In this document: positions 17,532 through 26,543 of the stretch, one piece after another | Position numbering within the stretch: the stretch's first letter is position 1 | Layout of the letters: each line of letters begins with the position of its first letter | DNA from: Bariatricus massiliensis | GTDB taxonomy: Bacteria; Bacillota; Clostridia; Lachnospirales; Lachnospiraceae | Reading direction: 5' to 3' | DNA: 64,000 bases | Assembly (NCBI RefSeq): GCF_900086725.1 | Contig: NZ_LT574838.1 | Span: 1 to 64,000, forward strand | Translations under genes and position numbers: made by a program | Notes under the pieces: model-generated | What the model saw: the letters and a program-made list of their open reading frames with translations, nothing else | What the model was told of the DNA's origin: nothing | The model's database searches: none

Positions 17532-17999
17532 TTAAAAATCAAATGCAAGACGGACCAGTGCAATTTCACTGCGTTCAAACGTTTTCAGCGTGCCGTCTTC
17601 ATATTCAATAGTGACTTTATCTTTATCATAATCTTTTAAGATTCCAATAAACTCTTTTTGTCTGTCGATTGTCCGGTAAGTGCGGATTTCCACCTCTTCA
17701 CCGATACTTCTCGCAAAATCCCGTTCCTTTTTGAGCGGCCTTCCAAGTCCCGGTGAGCTGACCTCCAGAATATACGCTCCTTCAATATAGTCCTTCTCAT
17801 CCAGTATATCTGAAAGTTCACGGCTGACTACCTCACAGTCATCAACCATAATACCTCCGGGTTTATCAATATAAGCCCGCAAATACCAGTTGCTTCCCTC
17901 CTTGACGTACTCAACGTCCCAAAGCTCAAATCCGTGTTTTTCAACTATCGGAAGCAATATTTCCTCTGTTTTCTGTTCATACACTTCTCGTTTTGACAA
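17532..17999 (-). CDS. rimP: Ribosome maturation factor RimP
   Basis: A 155-residue protein needed for 30S assembly. It has the family's N-terminal alpha/beta domain (E-L-W-D-V-E-Y-V-K-E, Y-I-D-K-P-G-G) and the conserved L-E-V-S-S-P-G-L-G-R-P-L-K near residue 80, followed by an SH3-like C-terminal domain. The start is TTG 17999 behind AGGAAG; no in-frame ATG precedes the conserved region. First gene of the rimP-nusA-infB operon. Confidence 0.96.
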   Translation of the reverse strand: MSKREVYEQKTEEILLPIVEKHGFELWDVEYVKEGSNWYLRAYIDKPGGIMVDDCEVVSRELSDILDEKDYIEGAYILEVSSPGLGRPLKKERDFARSIGEEVEIRTYRTIDRQKEFIGILKDYDKDKVTIEYEDGTLKTFERSEIALVRLAFDF

Positions 18000-18033
18000 T
18001 CTTAAACTTCCTTTCCTTATCCCATTCCGAAAA

Positions 18034-18061
18034 AGAAGAGTGAACTTTCGTCCACTCTTCT
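18034..18061 (-). terminator. Terminator-like hairpin in the rimP-nusA leader
   Basis: Perfect nine-pair arms AGAAGAGTG and CACTCTTCT enclose a ten-base loop and are followed on the minus strand by TTTTC. The hairpin lies after the predicted promoter (18087-18115) and before rimP (start 17999), so it can act as a leader attenuator. In Bacillus subtilis a weak, NusA-dependent terminator in the rimP leader lets NusA control its own operon; this is a plausible equivalent. It could also end read-through from the gene ending at 18126. Confidence 0.7.
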
Positions 18062-18086
18062 GCCGGTTTCTTATGTAACTTTTATC

Positions 18087-18115
18087 AGTATAGCACCACT
18101 TTTCGTGAAAAGCAA
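18087..18115 (-). promoter_or_regulatory. Promoter for the rimP-nusA-infB operon
   Basis: Minus-strand TTGCTT (18110-18115) and TATACT (18087-18092) with a 17-base spacer. It predicts a leader of about 80 bases that contains the hairpin at 18034-18061. Confidence 0.65.
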
Positions 18116-18125
18116 GGATTTCCGC

Positions 18126-18674
18126 CTATATTTTTTTAAGACGTTCAAGATTTTTGTTATAAACTTCCGTGAGGCTTCCTTCCCATACACTGCGGCACTC
18201 CGTCACCTCCAAGTCCTCGCTCCAATCCTCGATCCAAGGACTGTACTCTGAGCCGTACTCCGCCATCTTCTCTCGGAGAAACTCCTGCGGTCTCTCTACC
18301 AGCTGCTTTAACTTAGCATAACTGTTTTGATTCTCCTGCATAATAGAGCTTATTTCGGATATAGTCATGGCATCTTCCGGTTTTTCTTCTAATAAATCTA
18401 GTCTCTCACTGCACAGCTTTAGTGTATACGCATATTTCTGGAATTCCTTCAGATAGTCTGTTAGAACACTCATCTCCATTTTCCCGGTGTCACTTCTTGC
18501 CACCTGACGCATTTCGATTGGTCCGCTGACGGATACCCTGCTCAATTCTTTTTTGATACGGGCCTGATCATTGGTTATCTGCCCTGTATCAAATCCAAAA
18601 GAAAATCCTGCCCCGGCCGCAAGAAGGAGAACACAAACCGCAAGAATTAGTGAAAGATTCCATTTCTTTTTCAT
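18126..18674 (-). CDS. Unknown membrane-anchored or secreted protein
   Basis: A protein of 182 residues with a lysine-rich start and one hydrophobic segment (about residues 6-25), which is either a membrane anchor or a signal peptide. The rest is predicted helical and charged, without a recognised domain. ATG 18674 is used because AGGAGG lies nine bases upstream; an earlier TTG lacks a site. It follows the J-domain gene by 13 bases and is the last gene after hscC, so it may be a partner or client of that chaperone pair. That link rests only on position. Confidence 0.7.
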   Translation of the reverse strand: MKKKWNLSLILAVCVLLLAAGAGFSFGFDTGQITNDQARIKKELSRVSVSGPIEMRQVARSDTGKMEMSVLTDYLKEFQKYAYTLKLCSERLDLLEEKPEDAMTISEISSIMQENQNSYAKLKQLVERPQEFLREKMAEYGSEYSPWIEDWSEDLEVTECRSVWEGSLTEVYNKNLERLKKI

Positions 18675-18687
18675 TCCCTCTCTCCTC

Positions 18688-19440
18688 CTACCCAAAAATC
18701 AGTCCGGCAATTACCCCCAGTACACCTCCGCTTATCAGTGCGCCAACCAGCGCGGCGATGTAAATCAGCCCCTTTACCGACGGAGACAATTTTCTCTTCC
18801 TGACGGCGGCATGTGCAGTTTCCTGATATGATTCTGCCGCCTGTGTCTGCTCTATATACAATTGATACGGAAAACGCTGAATCCCATATGGTTCACCGGA
18901 AAAGCGCAGGCCGTCCTGAGAGGAAAAATACATCCATATTCGGTAGGGGAACAGATGGTGGCTCTCCAAAAATTCATACCATGCAGTAACGAATTCCTTT
19001 GTCCAAAAGACCTCTGCGTATCTTGGCTCTTCAAGCAGATCTTTCCAATGATATAGTTTTCCCCGTTCTGATTCGTTCAGATATAACTTCCTGCACTCCT
19101 CAATAACCTGTCTCACGCACCAATTTAATCCGCCCCTGTCCGATGCGTCGGCAATCCGCTCAAACTCCTTTTCCCATTCTGGGTTCACACTCTGTGCGGG
19201 GGCCGTTTTCCCCGGCTCTGGCTGTGTGGCCGTCTCCTCCCTCTCAGCAGAGGAAGGCTGCTCCGGCTCTGTCTTCATTTGGCGGGCTGTCGATAATGCC
19301 TCTTCATACGCGTCATGAAGTATCTGGAATTCCTCCGGATATTCTTCCGGATGGCACTCTTTCGCCTTTGCGGCATAGGCCCGTTTGATTTTTTTTACCT
19401 CGTCAGTCCGCTCAATGCCAAGTACCTCGAAACAATCCAT
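18688..19440 (-). CDS. J-domain protein with C-terminal membrane segment
   Basis: A 250-residue protein. Residues 1-50 form a J domain (C-F-E-V-L-G-I ... I-K-R-A-Y-A-A-K-A-K-E-C-H-P-E), in which the usual H-P-D tripeptide is H-P-E. A polar, partly low-complexity linker and a charged helical region follow, and the protein ends in a hydrophobic helix (about 225-250, rich in Gly, Ala, Ile), so it is probably tail-anchored. ATG 19440 overlaps the stop of hscC and has GGAG seven bases upstream; a GTG 18 bases earlier is the alternative. It likely recruits the adjacent HscC-type Hsp70 to the membrane, as type III J-proteins do. The H-P-E change makes the strength of ATPase stimulation uncertain. 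Confidence 0.8.
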   Translation of the reverse strand: MDCFEVLGIERTDEVKKIKRAYAAKAKECHPEEYPEEFQILHDAYEEALSTARQMKTEPEQPSSAEREETATQPEPGKTAPAQSVNPEWEKEFERIADASDRGGLNWCVRQVIEECRKLYLNESERGKLYHWKDLLEEPRYAEVFWTKEFVTAWYEFLESHHLFPYRIWMYFSSQDGLRFSGEPYGIQRFPYQLYIEQTQAAESYQETAHAAVRKRKLSPSVKGLIYIAALVGALISGGVLGVIAGLIFG

Positions 19441-21182
19441 TACTGGCTCCGCCTCCACTCATCATACAAATATTTCTCCACTCTTAGTATCACAGAATTT
19501 TTTGGCGAATTGTCAATAATGTCGAACAGCTCTGAGGTCCGTACATATGATTTTTCTATTGTTCTGTCATCCTGTGTATTCAGTGCCGCTGTAAATTCTC
19601 CCAAAAACTGGCCGACATATTTCCTCACCTCTCCCGTGTTCTCTTCAAATATCCGGTCTCCCCTTGCCAGAAGAAGCCGGTTTTTCTCCTTGTCACGGGG
19701 ATGAATCTTCAGTTTCTGAAGTTCCTGCCTTCTCTGTTCAATCTCCGCCTCTGAGAGCTGTATCGCTTTGTTGACAATCACTTTGCTGGTCGTTTCCTGT
19801 GTACTGACAACCGTCACATCTATCTCCAATATGCCATTAATATCGTATGTATACCGAACGTCAATGGCTTCCCTGTCCATCTCCGTCTCCCCCGGGGGTA
19901 CCTCGACCTCTATCCTGCCAAGACACAGATTCTGTTCTGCCAGACGGTGTTCCCCTTGAAGAACCGTTATCGTGCAGCTTGTCTGGAAAGGATTCGCTGT
20001 GTAACATCTGGATACCCTGCTGATTGGGAGGACAGAATTGCGCTCAATAATCGGAGACATGACAGGAGGCGCGCTCCGGTCCTCCTGCACCACCTCTGTC
20101 CCCAAGGTAAAGGGGCAGATGTCTGTTAAAAGTACATCCTTCACCGCTTCCATCCGCTCTTTAATTCCTGCGTACATTCCCACGCCCACAGCTACCGCCA
20201 CATTAGGGTCTATGGCGCACAGTGGCTTTTTCCCACTCAAGAACTGCAGATAATTCTGAATGACCGGCATCTTCGCGCTTCCTCCGACCATAATAATCTC
20301 ATCAATATCTTCCCAGCCGTATCCACTGTCATCCATGGCCCGCTTCAGCGGGATTCCAATGCGCTCCAGAATGGGCGCCGCAACGTTCAGAAGCCCTTTT
20401 CCGTCCAGCTGCATTCGATAAATATTGCCTCTGATCACCATTTCCATATCCGCTTCATTCCTGCCGGACAACGCTATTTTTAATTTTTCACTTTCTTTCA
20501 GCAGGCTCGCGCGTTCTTCCTTTGACAGCACGCCTTCATCCAGATTATGTAATATTAAAAATCTTTCCGCAATCGCCTGATTAAAATCGTCACCCCCCAG
20601 ACGGTTATCCCCGGCCACGGCTACAATCTCGATAACATTGTCGAACGCATCCACAATGGAGATGTCCAGCGTTCCTCCTCCGAAGTCGAAGACAAGAAAG
20701 GTGGCGTCCTCCGACTTCTTGCCAAAACGATAAGCCAGTGCAGCCGCAGAGGGTTCGTTCACAATACGCTCCACTTTGAGCCCTGCCAGCTCGCCGGCAA
20801 TTTTCGTCGCGTTCCGCTGAAAATCATTAAAATAGGCCGGCACACTGACGACAGCTTCCCTCACCGGCTCCCCCAGAAATTTTTCTGCGTCTTCCTTCAG
20901 CACAAAAGAAGATAAATCAGACGGTGAAAACACCTTTTTTCCAAGAAGATATGTTTTTTCCGTTCCCATAAAACGTTTAAAACTGGACACCGTATATTGA
21001 GGATGGGAAATCAGACGCTCCTTCGCCGTCTTTCCCACCAGAATCTCGCCGTTTTCATCCATCCCTATTACCGACGGAGTAAGATACTCCCCAAGATTGT
21101 TGGGAATCAATGTACATGCACTGTCCTGCCACACACTGACAAGACTATTTGTTGTCCCTAAATCAATACCAACAATAGCCAT
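19440..21182 (-). CDS. hscC: HscC-type Hsp70 chaperone
   Basis: A 580-residue Hsp70. The ATPase domain has phosphate-1 G-I-D-L-G-T-T-N-S (5-13), phosphate-2 F-D-F-G-G-G-T-L-D (near 168) and adenosine motif I-M-V-G-G-S-A-K-M-P. A substrate-binding beta domain and a short lid follow. It is shorter than DnaK and lacks its acidic C-terminal tail, and the N-terminal G-E-Y-L-T-P-S-V motif is typical of HscC. HscC proteins pair with specialised J-proteins, and the next gene encodes one with a one-base overlap. It starts 10 bases after parC, so it is probably co-transcribed with parEC. Clients are unknown. Confidence 0.88.
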   Translation of the reverse strand: MAIVGIDLGTTNSLVSVWQDSACTLIPNNLGEYLTPSVIGMDENGEILVGKTAKERLISHPQYTVSSFKRFMGTEKTYLLGKKVFSPSDLSSFVLKEDAEKFLGEPVREAVVSVPAYFNDFQRNATKIAGELAGLKVERIVNEPSAAALAYRFGKKSEDATFLVFDFGGGTLDISIVDAFDNVIEIVAVAGDNRLGGDDFNQAIAERFLILHNLDEGVLSKEERASLLKESEKLKIALSGRNEADMEMVIRGNIYRMQLDGKGLLNVAAPILERIGIPLKRAMDDSGYGWEDIDEIIMVGGSAKMPVIQNYLQFLSGKKPLCAIDPNVAVAVGVGMYAGIKERMEAVKDVLLTDICPFTLGTEVVQEDRSAPPVMSPIIERNSVLPISRVSRCYTANPFQTSCTITVLQGEHRLAEQNLCLGRIEVEVPPGETEMDREAIDVRYTYDINGILEIDVTVVSTQETTSKVIVNKAIQLSEAEIEQRRQELQKLKIHPRDKEKNRLLLARGDRIFEENTGEVRKYVGQFLGEFTAALNTQDDRTIEKSYVRTSELFDIIDNSPKNSVILRVEKYLYDEWRRSQ

Positions 21183-21192
21183 ATCCGTTCAT

Positions 21193-23433
21193 CTACTTTC
21201 TGATTTTAGTACCTGCACCGTCACGTTTCGCAAGTTTCAGACGATTCAGGGTGATTTCCTTCTCGTGAAATACTACCTTTTGTTCCGTTCCTTCTTCAAA
21301 TACAAAAACAGCTTCTACTTCATCTTTCTTTTGAAGTCTGATTCCACGTACACCGACGGCGCCCTTCTTCTTATCGGATACCTCTTCTGCCGTAAACCTC
21401 AGCGCATAGCCTCCCGCCGTCATCAACACAACATTCTGACTGTCATTGACAATGCATACAGAAGCAAGCGCATCCTCCGGCTGGAGCTTTGTCGCCGCTA
21501 TCGTCCGCTTAGATACTTGGAACTCGCTGCCCTCCACTTTCTTTATCATCCCCTGTTTTGTTGTAAACAGGAACTTTGTATAAAATAATTGTCTGTCATC
21601 GCAGAGGAAAACAATCTCTTCCTTTGTGCTGTCATAATTACTTACATTGTCAATAGGCTGCCCTTTATCCCGGAATTTGCCGTAAGGAAGATCAAGCACT
21701 TTTACTTGATGCATCTTTCCGTCCGCAGTGAACAGGCATAGTTTCCCGGTATTCATACAGTGAACTATATACTTATTCTCCTGATCGGCCGCCTCTTTAT
21801 TTCGCTCGTAGACAGCAACATCCACCGTCTTGGCATATCCAAAGCGATCCATGAGAAATACCACTTCCTGCTCCTCGATCTTCTTCTCTTCAAACACTGC
21901 CTCCTCGGCATTTTCAATCACGGTCTTTCGCTTGACGGCGAACTCCTTTTTAATCGCATCCAGATCCGCTATGATTACATCGGCCATTGAATCGTAGTTA
22001 TTGAGGATATCCTCGTATTTCGTTATGTTGGCCAGCGTCTCCTCGTGCTCTTTTTGAAGCGCCTCGATTTCCAGCCCTATCAGCTTATAGAGACGCATCT
22101 CCAGTATGGCCGATGCCTGTCTCTCCGTGAAACGCAGCATGGAGGCCATCTTCTGGGAAATCTTGGACTTGAACTTAATATTATCCGTAATCCCGCTTAC
22201 AAGACATACCTTGGCATCCTTGACGGAAGTACTTCCTCTTAAGATTTCAATAATCAAATCGATGACGTCACAGGCTTTGATCAGCCCCTCCTGTATCTCC
22301 TTGCGGTCAAGCTCCTTCTTCAAGAGCGTGTTATACTTTCTTGTAGCCAGCTCAAACTGAAAGTCCACATGATGTTCAATGATACGTTTTAGCCCCAGCG
22401 TCTCTGGACGACCTTCCGCAACTGCAAGCATATTTACGCCAAAAGTATCTTCCAGACGGGTTTTCTTGTAGAGCATATTGATAAGATTCTCTACATCCGC
22501 ATCCCGTTTCACATCAATTACAATACGGATTCCTTCCTTGGAAGACTGATTGGAAATATCCACAATGTCATTGGTCTTCTTGCTCTCTACCAGATTGCAG
22601 ACATCATTCAGGAATTTGCCAATCCCCGCCCCGATCATAGTGTAAGGTATCTCCGAGATAACAATCCTTTTCTTGCCGCCCTTCAGCTCCTCTACATCCA
22701 CTTTTCCCCGGATTTTAATCTTTCCGGCGCCAGTCTCGTATATGTTCAACAGGTCGTCCTTATTCACTACGATTCCCCCGGTGGGGAAATCCGGCCCTTT
22801 GATGTAGCGCATCAGCTGCTTCGTCGTAATCTCATCATTCTTCATATAGGCTTTGACCGCGTCCACCACTTCGCCTAAGTTATGTGTAGGGATACTGGTG
22901 GCCATGCCGACGGCAATCCCCTCCGCCCCATTGACCAGCAGATTGGGGAGCCGTACAGGCAGGACGGCAGGTTCTTTTTCTGTCTCGTCAAAGTTCGGTA
23001 CAAAATCTATGATATCCTTGTCAAGATCGGCCAGATAGGCCTCCTGTGTAATCTTTGCCAGACGTGCCTCTGTATAACGCATGGCCGCCGCGCCGTCCCC
23101 TTCGATAGAGCCGAAGTTTCCGTGCCCATCCACAAGAACCATGCCCTTTTTAAACTCCTGCGCCATCACCACCAGCGCCTCATAAATGGAGCTGTCTCCG
23201 TGGGGATGATATTTACCCATCGTATCGCCCACAATACGGGCGCACTTCCGGTACGGCTTGTCATAACGGATGCCAAGCTCATACATATCGTACAATGTCC
23301 TTCTCTGCACCGGTTTCAGCCCGTCCCTCACATCCGGGAGCGCCCGGGCCACGATGACACTCATGGCATAGTCGATATATGATTTTTTCATCAAATCCGA
23401 ATACTCAGTCCTGATTATCTGTGAATCCTCCAT
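21193..23433 (-). CDS. parC: Type IIA topoisomerase subunit A, likely topoisomerase IV
   Basis: A 746-residue DNA-cleaving subunit. The catalytic tyrosine is Y120 in A-A-M-R-Y-T-E. The quinolone-determining region reads H-P-H-G-D-S-S-I-Y-E (76-85), with S81 and E85 matching the sensitive residues of ParC. The C-terminal half carries beta-pinwheel blades but no full GyrA box (the nearest match is K-K-K-G-A-V-G), which favours ParC over GyrA. It acts with the ParE subunit encoded 13 bases upstream to decatenate or relax chromosomes. An assignment as a second gyrase is not fully excluded. Confidence 0.88.
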   Translation of the reverse strand: MEDSQIIRTEYSDLMKKSYIDYAMSVIVARALPDVRDGLKPVQRRTLYDMYELGIRYDKPYRKCARIVGDTMGKYHPHGDSSIYEALVVMAQEFKKGMVLVDGHGNFGSIEGDGAAAMRYTEARLAKITQEAYLADLDKDIIDFVPNFDETEKEPAVLPVRLPNLLVNGAEGIAVGMATSIPTHNLGEVVDAVKAYMKNDEITTKQLMRYIKGPDFPTGGIVVNKDDLLNIYETGAGKIKIRGKVDVEELKGGKKRIVISEIPYTMIGAGIGKFLNDVCNLVESKKTNDIVDISNQSSKEGIRIVIDVKRDADVENLINMLYKKTRLEDTFGVNMLAVAEGRPETLGLKRIIEHHVDFQFELATRKYNTLLKKELDRKEIQEGLIKACDVIDLIIEILRGSTSVKDAKVCLVSGITDNIKFKSKISQKMASMLRFTERQASAILEMRLYKLIGLEIEALQKEHEETLANITKYEDILNNYDSMADVIIADLDAIKKEFAVKRKTVIENAEEAVFEEKKIEEQEVVFLMDRFGYAKTVDVAVYERNKEAADQENKYIVHCMNTGKLCLFTADGKMHQVKVLDLPYGKFRDKGQPIDNVSNYDSTKEEIVFLCDDRQLFYTKFLFTTKQGMIKKVEGSEFQVSKRTIAATKLQPEDALASVCIVNDSQNVVLMTAGGYALRFTAEEVSDKKKGAVGVRGIRLQKKDEVEAVFVFEEGTEQKVVFHEKEITLNRLKLAKRDGAGTKIRK

Positions 23434-23446
23434 CTCATCTCACCCC

Positions 23447-25369
23447 CTATATGTCCAGCTCTGCATCGCTGGCATTCTCATAAATAAACGCCCGTCTCGG
23501 CGGAACTTCCGTACCCATCAGCATCTCGGTCACACTGGACGCCATTCTTGCATCTTCAATCTCAATCCGCTTCAGCAGCCTCGTCTCCGGATCCAGCGTG
23601 GTCTCCCAGAGCTGCTGAGCGTCCATCTCGCCAAGTCCCTTGTAGCGCTGCAGCGTGAACGGCCCGCTGTGGTTCCTCCGATAGTCCTCCAGTGCTTTGT
23701 CATCATACAGATACTCTTCCTCGCCCTTTTTCGGCATTGCTTTATATAAAGGCGGCATGGCAACATAGACATGTCCTTCATATATCAGCTCCGGCATGAA
23801 CCGGTAGAATAGGGTCAGCAGTAAGGTGGAGATGTGCGCCCCGTCCACATCCGCATCCGCCATGATAATAATCTTGTCATAGCGGAGCTTGCTGATATCG
23901 AAGTCATTGCCGTAGCCTTCCGAAAATCCACATCCGAACGCATTAATCATCGTCTTGATCTCAGCGTTCGCCAACACCTTATCGATGCTTGCCTTCTCCA
24001 CATTCAGAATCTTGCCCCGGATGGGAAGAATTGCCTGAAACATACGGTTCCTCGCAGTCTTAGCGGAACCTCCCGCAGAATCTCCCTCCACAATGAATAT
24101 CTCACATTTCTGAGCATCCCTGCTCTCACAGTTGGCCAGCTTCCCATTGCTGTCGAAAGAGTACTTCTGCTTCGTCAAAAGATTCGTCTTTGCCTTCTCC
24201 TCGGTCTTTCTTATTTTTGCGGCCTTCTCTGCACAGGACAGCACTTTTTTCAAAGTCTCCAGATTCCGGTCAAAATATCTGGGCACTTCCTCGCTTGTCA
24301 CCTTACCGGTGGCTTTGGCGGCATCCTGATTGTCGAGTTTTGTCTTCGTCTGTCCCTCGAATCTGGGATCAGGATGTTTGATCGATATAATAGCCGTCAT
24401 ACCGTTTCTTACATCTGCCCCGGTAAAGTTATTGTCCTTCTCCTTTAAGATTCCCAGTTCTCTGGCATACTGATTCATGATTGTTGTGAAGGTCGTCTTA
24501 AATCCCGTCAAATGGGTGCCGCCCTCTGCATTGTATATATTGTTACAGAAGCCGAGCACATTCTCGTGGAATTCATTGACATACTGAAAGGCGGCTTCCA
24601 CCTCGACCCCTTCATTTTCACCCTTGAAATATACCGGTTCATGTATCACTTCTTTTTTAGAATTCAAATCGCGGATAAATCCGAGAATCCCCTCCGGCTC
24701 ATGGAATTCCACCCTCTCCTGAGGCTCTTTTCTCTTATCATTAAATATAATCGTAAGCTCCGGGTTCAGATAAGCGGTCTCATGCAGACGGCTTTTGATC
24801 TCCTCCTCCCGGAACCTTGTCTTCTCAAAAATAGTAGGGTCCGGCAGAAAGTTCACACAAGTCCCCGTCTTTCTCGTCTTCCCTATCACGGGAAGCATAC
24901 CGTCCTCCAGCTCAATTACCGGAATTCCCTTTTCATATCTGTCATGGTGGACCGCGCCGTCCCTGCTGATTTTCACGTCCATGTACGTAGAGAGCGCGTT
25001 TACAACGGAAGAGCCCACTCCGTGCAGCCCTCCACTCGTCTTATATGCCGAATCATCGAACTTACCGCCCGCATGAAGCGTCGTATAGACGATACGCGCC
25101 GCCGAGACTCCCTTTGCGTGCAGCCCCACTGGAACACCACGGCCATTGTCTGTGACTGTGGCAGAGCCATCCTTCTCAAGCGATACTTCTATTAAATCAC
25201 ATGCGCCGGCCAGATGCTCGTCCACTGCGTTGTCTACGATTTCATAGACCAGATGGTTCAGTCCCTTCGTACTCACGCTGCCAATATACATTCCCGGGCG
25301 CTTTCTGACCGCCTCCAGCCCTTCCAATATGGAAATACTGTCCGCATCATATGTAGATTGCTTTGCCAT
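23447..25369 (-). CDS. parE: Type IIA topoisomerase ATPase subunit, likely topoisomerase IV
   Basis: A 640-residue GHKL ATPase subunit. It shows the ATP-binding E-I-V-D-N-A-V-D-E-H and D-N-G-R-G-V-P motifs, the transducer lysine region (Q-T-K-T-K-L), and a TOPRIM domain with E-G-D-S-A-G-G-S-A and D-A-D-V-D-G-A-H-I. ATG 25369 is chosen because a TTG seven codons earlier has no binding site. It is paired with parC downstream; its own promoter lies at 25443-25472. Confidence 0.9.
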   Translation of the reverse strand: MAKQSTYDADSISILEGLEAVRKRPGMYIGSVSTKGLNHLVYEIVDNAVDEHLAGACDLIEVSLEKDGSATVTDNGRGVPVGLHAKGVSAARIVYTTLHAGGKFDDSAYKTSGGLHGVGSSVVNALSTYMDVKISRDGAVHHDRYEKGIPVIELEDGMLPVIGKTRKTGTCVNFLPDPTIFEKTRFREEEIKSRLHETAYLNPELTIIFNDKRKEPQERVEFHEPEGILGFIRDLNSKKEVIHEPVYFKGENEGVEVEAAFQYVNEFHENVLGFCNNIYNAEGGTHLTGFKTTFTTIMNQYARELGILKEKDNNFTGADVRNGMTAIISIKHPDPRFEGQTKTKLDNQDAAKATGKVTSEEVPRYFDRNLETLKKVLSCAEKAAKIRKTEEKAKTNLLTKQKYSFDSNGKLANCESRDAQKCEIFIVEGDSAGGSAKTARNRMFQAILPIRGKILNVEKASIDKVLANAEIKTMINAFGCGFSEGYGNDFDISKLRYDKIIIMADADVDGAHISTLLLTLFYRFMPELIYEGHVYVAMPPLYKAMPKKGEEEYLYDDKALEDYRRNHSGPFTLQRYKGLGEMDAQQLWETTLDPETRLLKRIEIEDARMASSVTEMLMGTEVPPRRAFIYENASDAELDI

Positions 25370-25442
25370 AATCTTGTTTCCTCTCTTCAATCAACTTCTT
25401 GGTATTCTGTCTAAGGGCCCAGCCCTCGTTCAACTCTAATGA

Positions 25443-25472
25443 ATTTTATCCTAAATTTTCCCCGCTTGTCAA
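25443..25472 (-). promoter_or_regulatory. Promoter for parE-parC-hscC
   Basis: Minus-strand TTGACA (25467-25472) and TAAAAT (25443-25448) with an 18-base spacer, about 75 bases upstream of the parE start. Confidence 0.7.
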
Positions 25473-25482
25473 TAGGTGGGAA

Positions 25483-26457
25483 TTATTCACGTTCAAATGG
25501 ATATTGTATTCCCCATTCTGCCCGCAGGCCGTCCATCATCTCCATGATACGAAGGGTCTCCCCATGAGGCATCTCTTCACACTCCAGCTTTCCTTCCTTG
25601 ATCGCTTTTATAGAGGCCCGCACTTCATCCTCAAACCCAGTGAGTTGTTCTGGCACATGCTTCTCCCACTTAAGCTTTCTGTCTTTCGTATAAACTTTAA
25701 TATTCTGGACATTATTGATTTCTTCTGCTATAAGATAACCTTCTGTACCATATACAATACCGTTCTGCTCTGTGGCTGACAGCAGCCCACTGTGGGCGAC
25801 AGCCATAGCTCCGCCTCTATACTTTAATATAACCGCATTCTGTTCATCCACGCCAGTCTTCGTCTTTGTGCAGGTAGAAGTAATCTCCTCCACTTCGTTT
25901 CCCAACACCATACTGATAAAGTTCAAAGGATAGACGCCCACATCCAGCAATGCCCCTCCCGCAAGTTCAGGCTTCTGAAGTCTCTCCACACCTTGTATAT
26001 CATATCCTAAGTTGGCTGTCACAAAAGTGACCTCTCCCAGCTCTTTTGACGTGACTACTTCGTCGATCATCCGTCTGCTCGGCAAGTATCTGGTCCATAT
26101 GGCTTCCGTGATAAACACGCCTTTTTGTTCAAATGCATTCAAAATCTCTTCCGCCTGCTTAGCGTTGGCCATAAAAGCCTTTTCACACAATACCGGCTTA
26201 TTGTACTTTAAACAAAGCTTAGCGCAGTCATAGTGGTGGGAATGAGGTGTGGCTATGTAGACCAGCTCCACCGTCTCATCCTTCAGCATCTCTTCATAAT
26301 CTCCATAAGCCTTCTCTACTTTATGAGCTTTGGCAAAAGCTTCTGCCTTCTCAGCACTCCGGGAAGCCACCGCATAACAGTGTGCATCCTCCATCAAGTT
26401 CAGTGTCAGCGCCATCTTTTCTGCGATGACGCCCGCTCCCATAATTCCTATATTCAT
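25483..26457 (-). CDS. Gfo/Idh/MocA-family oxidoreductase
   Basis: A 324-residue NAD(P)-dependent dehydrogenase. The Rossmann start G-I-M-G-A-G-V-I-A (4-12) and the V-L-C-E-K-A-F segment near residue 92 (the family's E-K-P lysine) are present. A C-terminal alpha/beta dimerisation domain carries G-G-A-L-L-D-V-G-V-Y, where D and Y fit the catalytic region. Relatives act on sugars, inositols or dihydrodiols; the substrate cannot be inferred. It is a single gene between parE and spoIIP. Confidence 0.88.
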   Translation of the reverse strand: MNIGIMGAGVIAEKMALTLNLMEDAHCYAVASRSAEKAEAFAKAHKVEKAYGDYEEMLKDETVELVYIATPHSHHYDCAKLCLKYNKPVLCEKAFMANAKQAEEILNAFEQKGVFITEAIWTRYLPSRRMIDEVVTSKELGEVTFVTANLGYDIQGVERLQKPELAGGALLDVGVYPLNFISMVLGNEVEEITSTCTKTKTGVDEQNAVILKYRGGAMAVAHSGLLSATEQNGIVYGTEGYLIAEEINNVQNIKVYTKDRKLKWEKHVPEQLTGFEDEVRASIKAIKEGKLECEEMPHGETLRIMEMMDGLRAEWGIQYPFERE

Positions 26458-26543
26458 TCGTCTCTCTCCTTATCCATTCATATGCGTAATGTTTTATAAA
26501 CTATTTCTAGTGTAACATATTTTCTTTTTGCGAACAACAGTTC

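Noticed and set aside
21193..23433. Calling the A subunit gyrA
   Set aside because: No full GyrA box in the C-terminal domain and pairing with a compact B subunit favour topoisomerase IV, although a gyrase paralog is not excluded.
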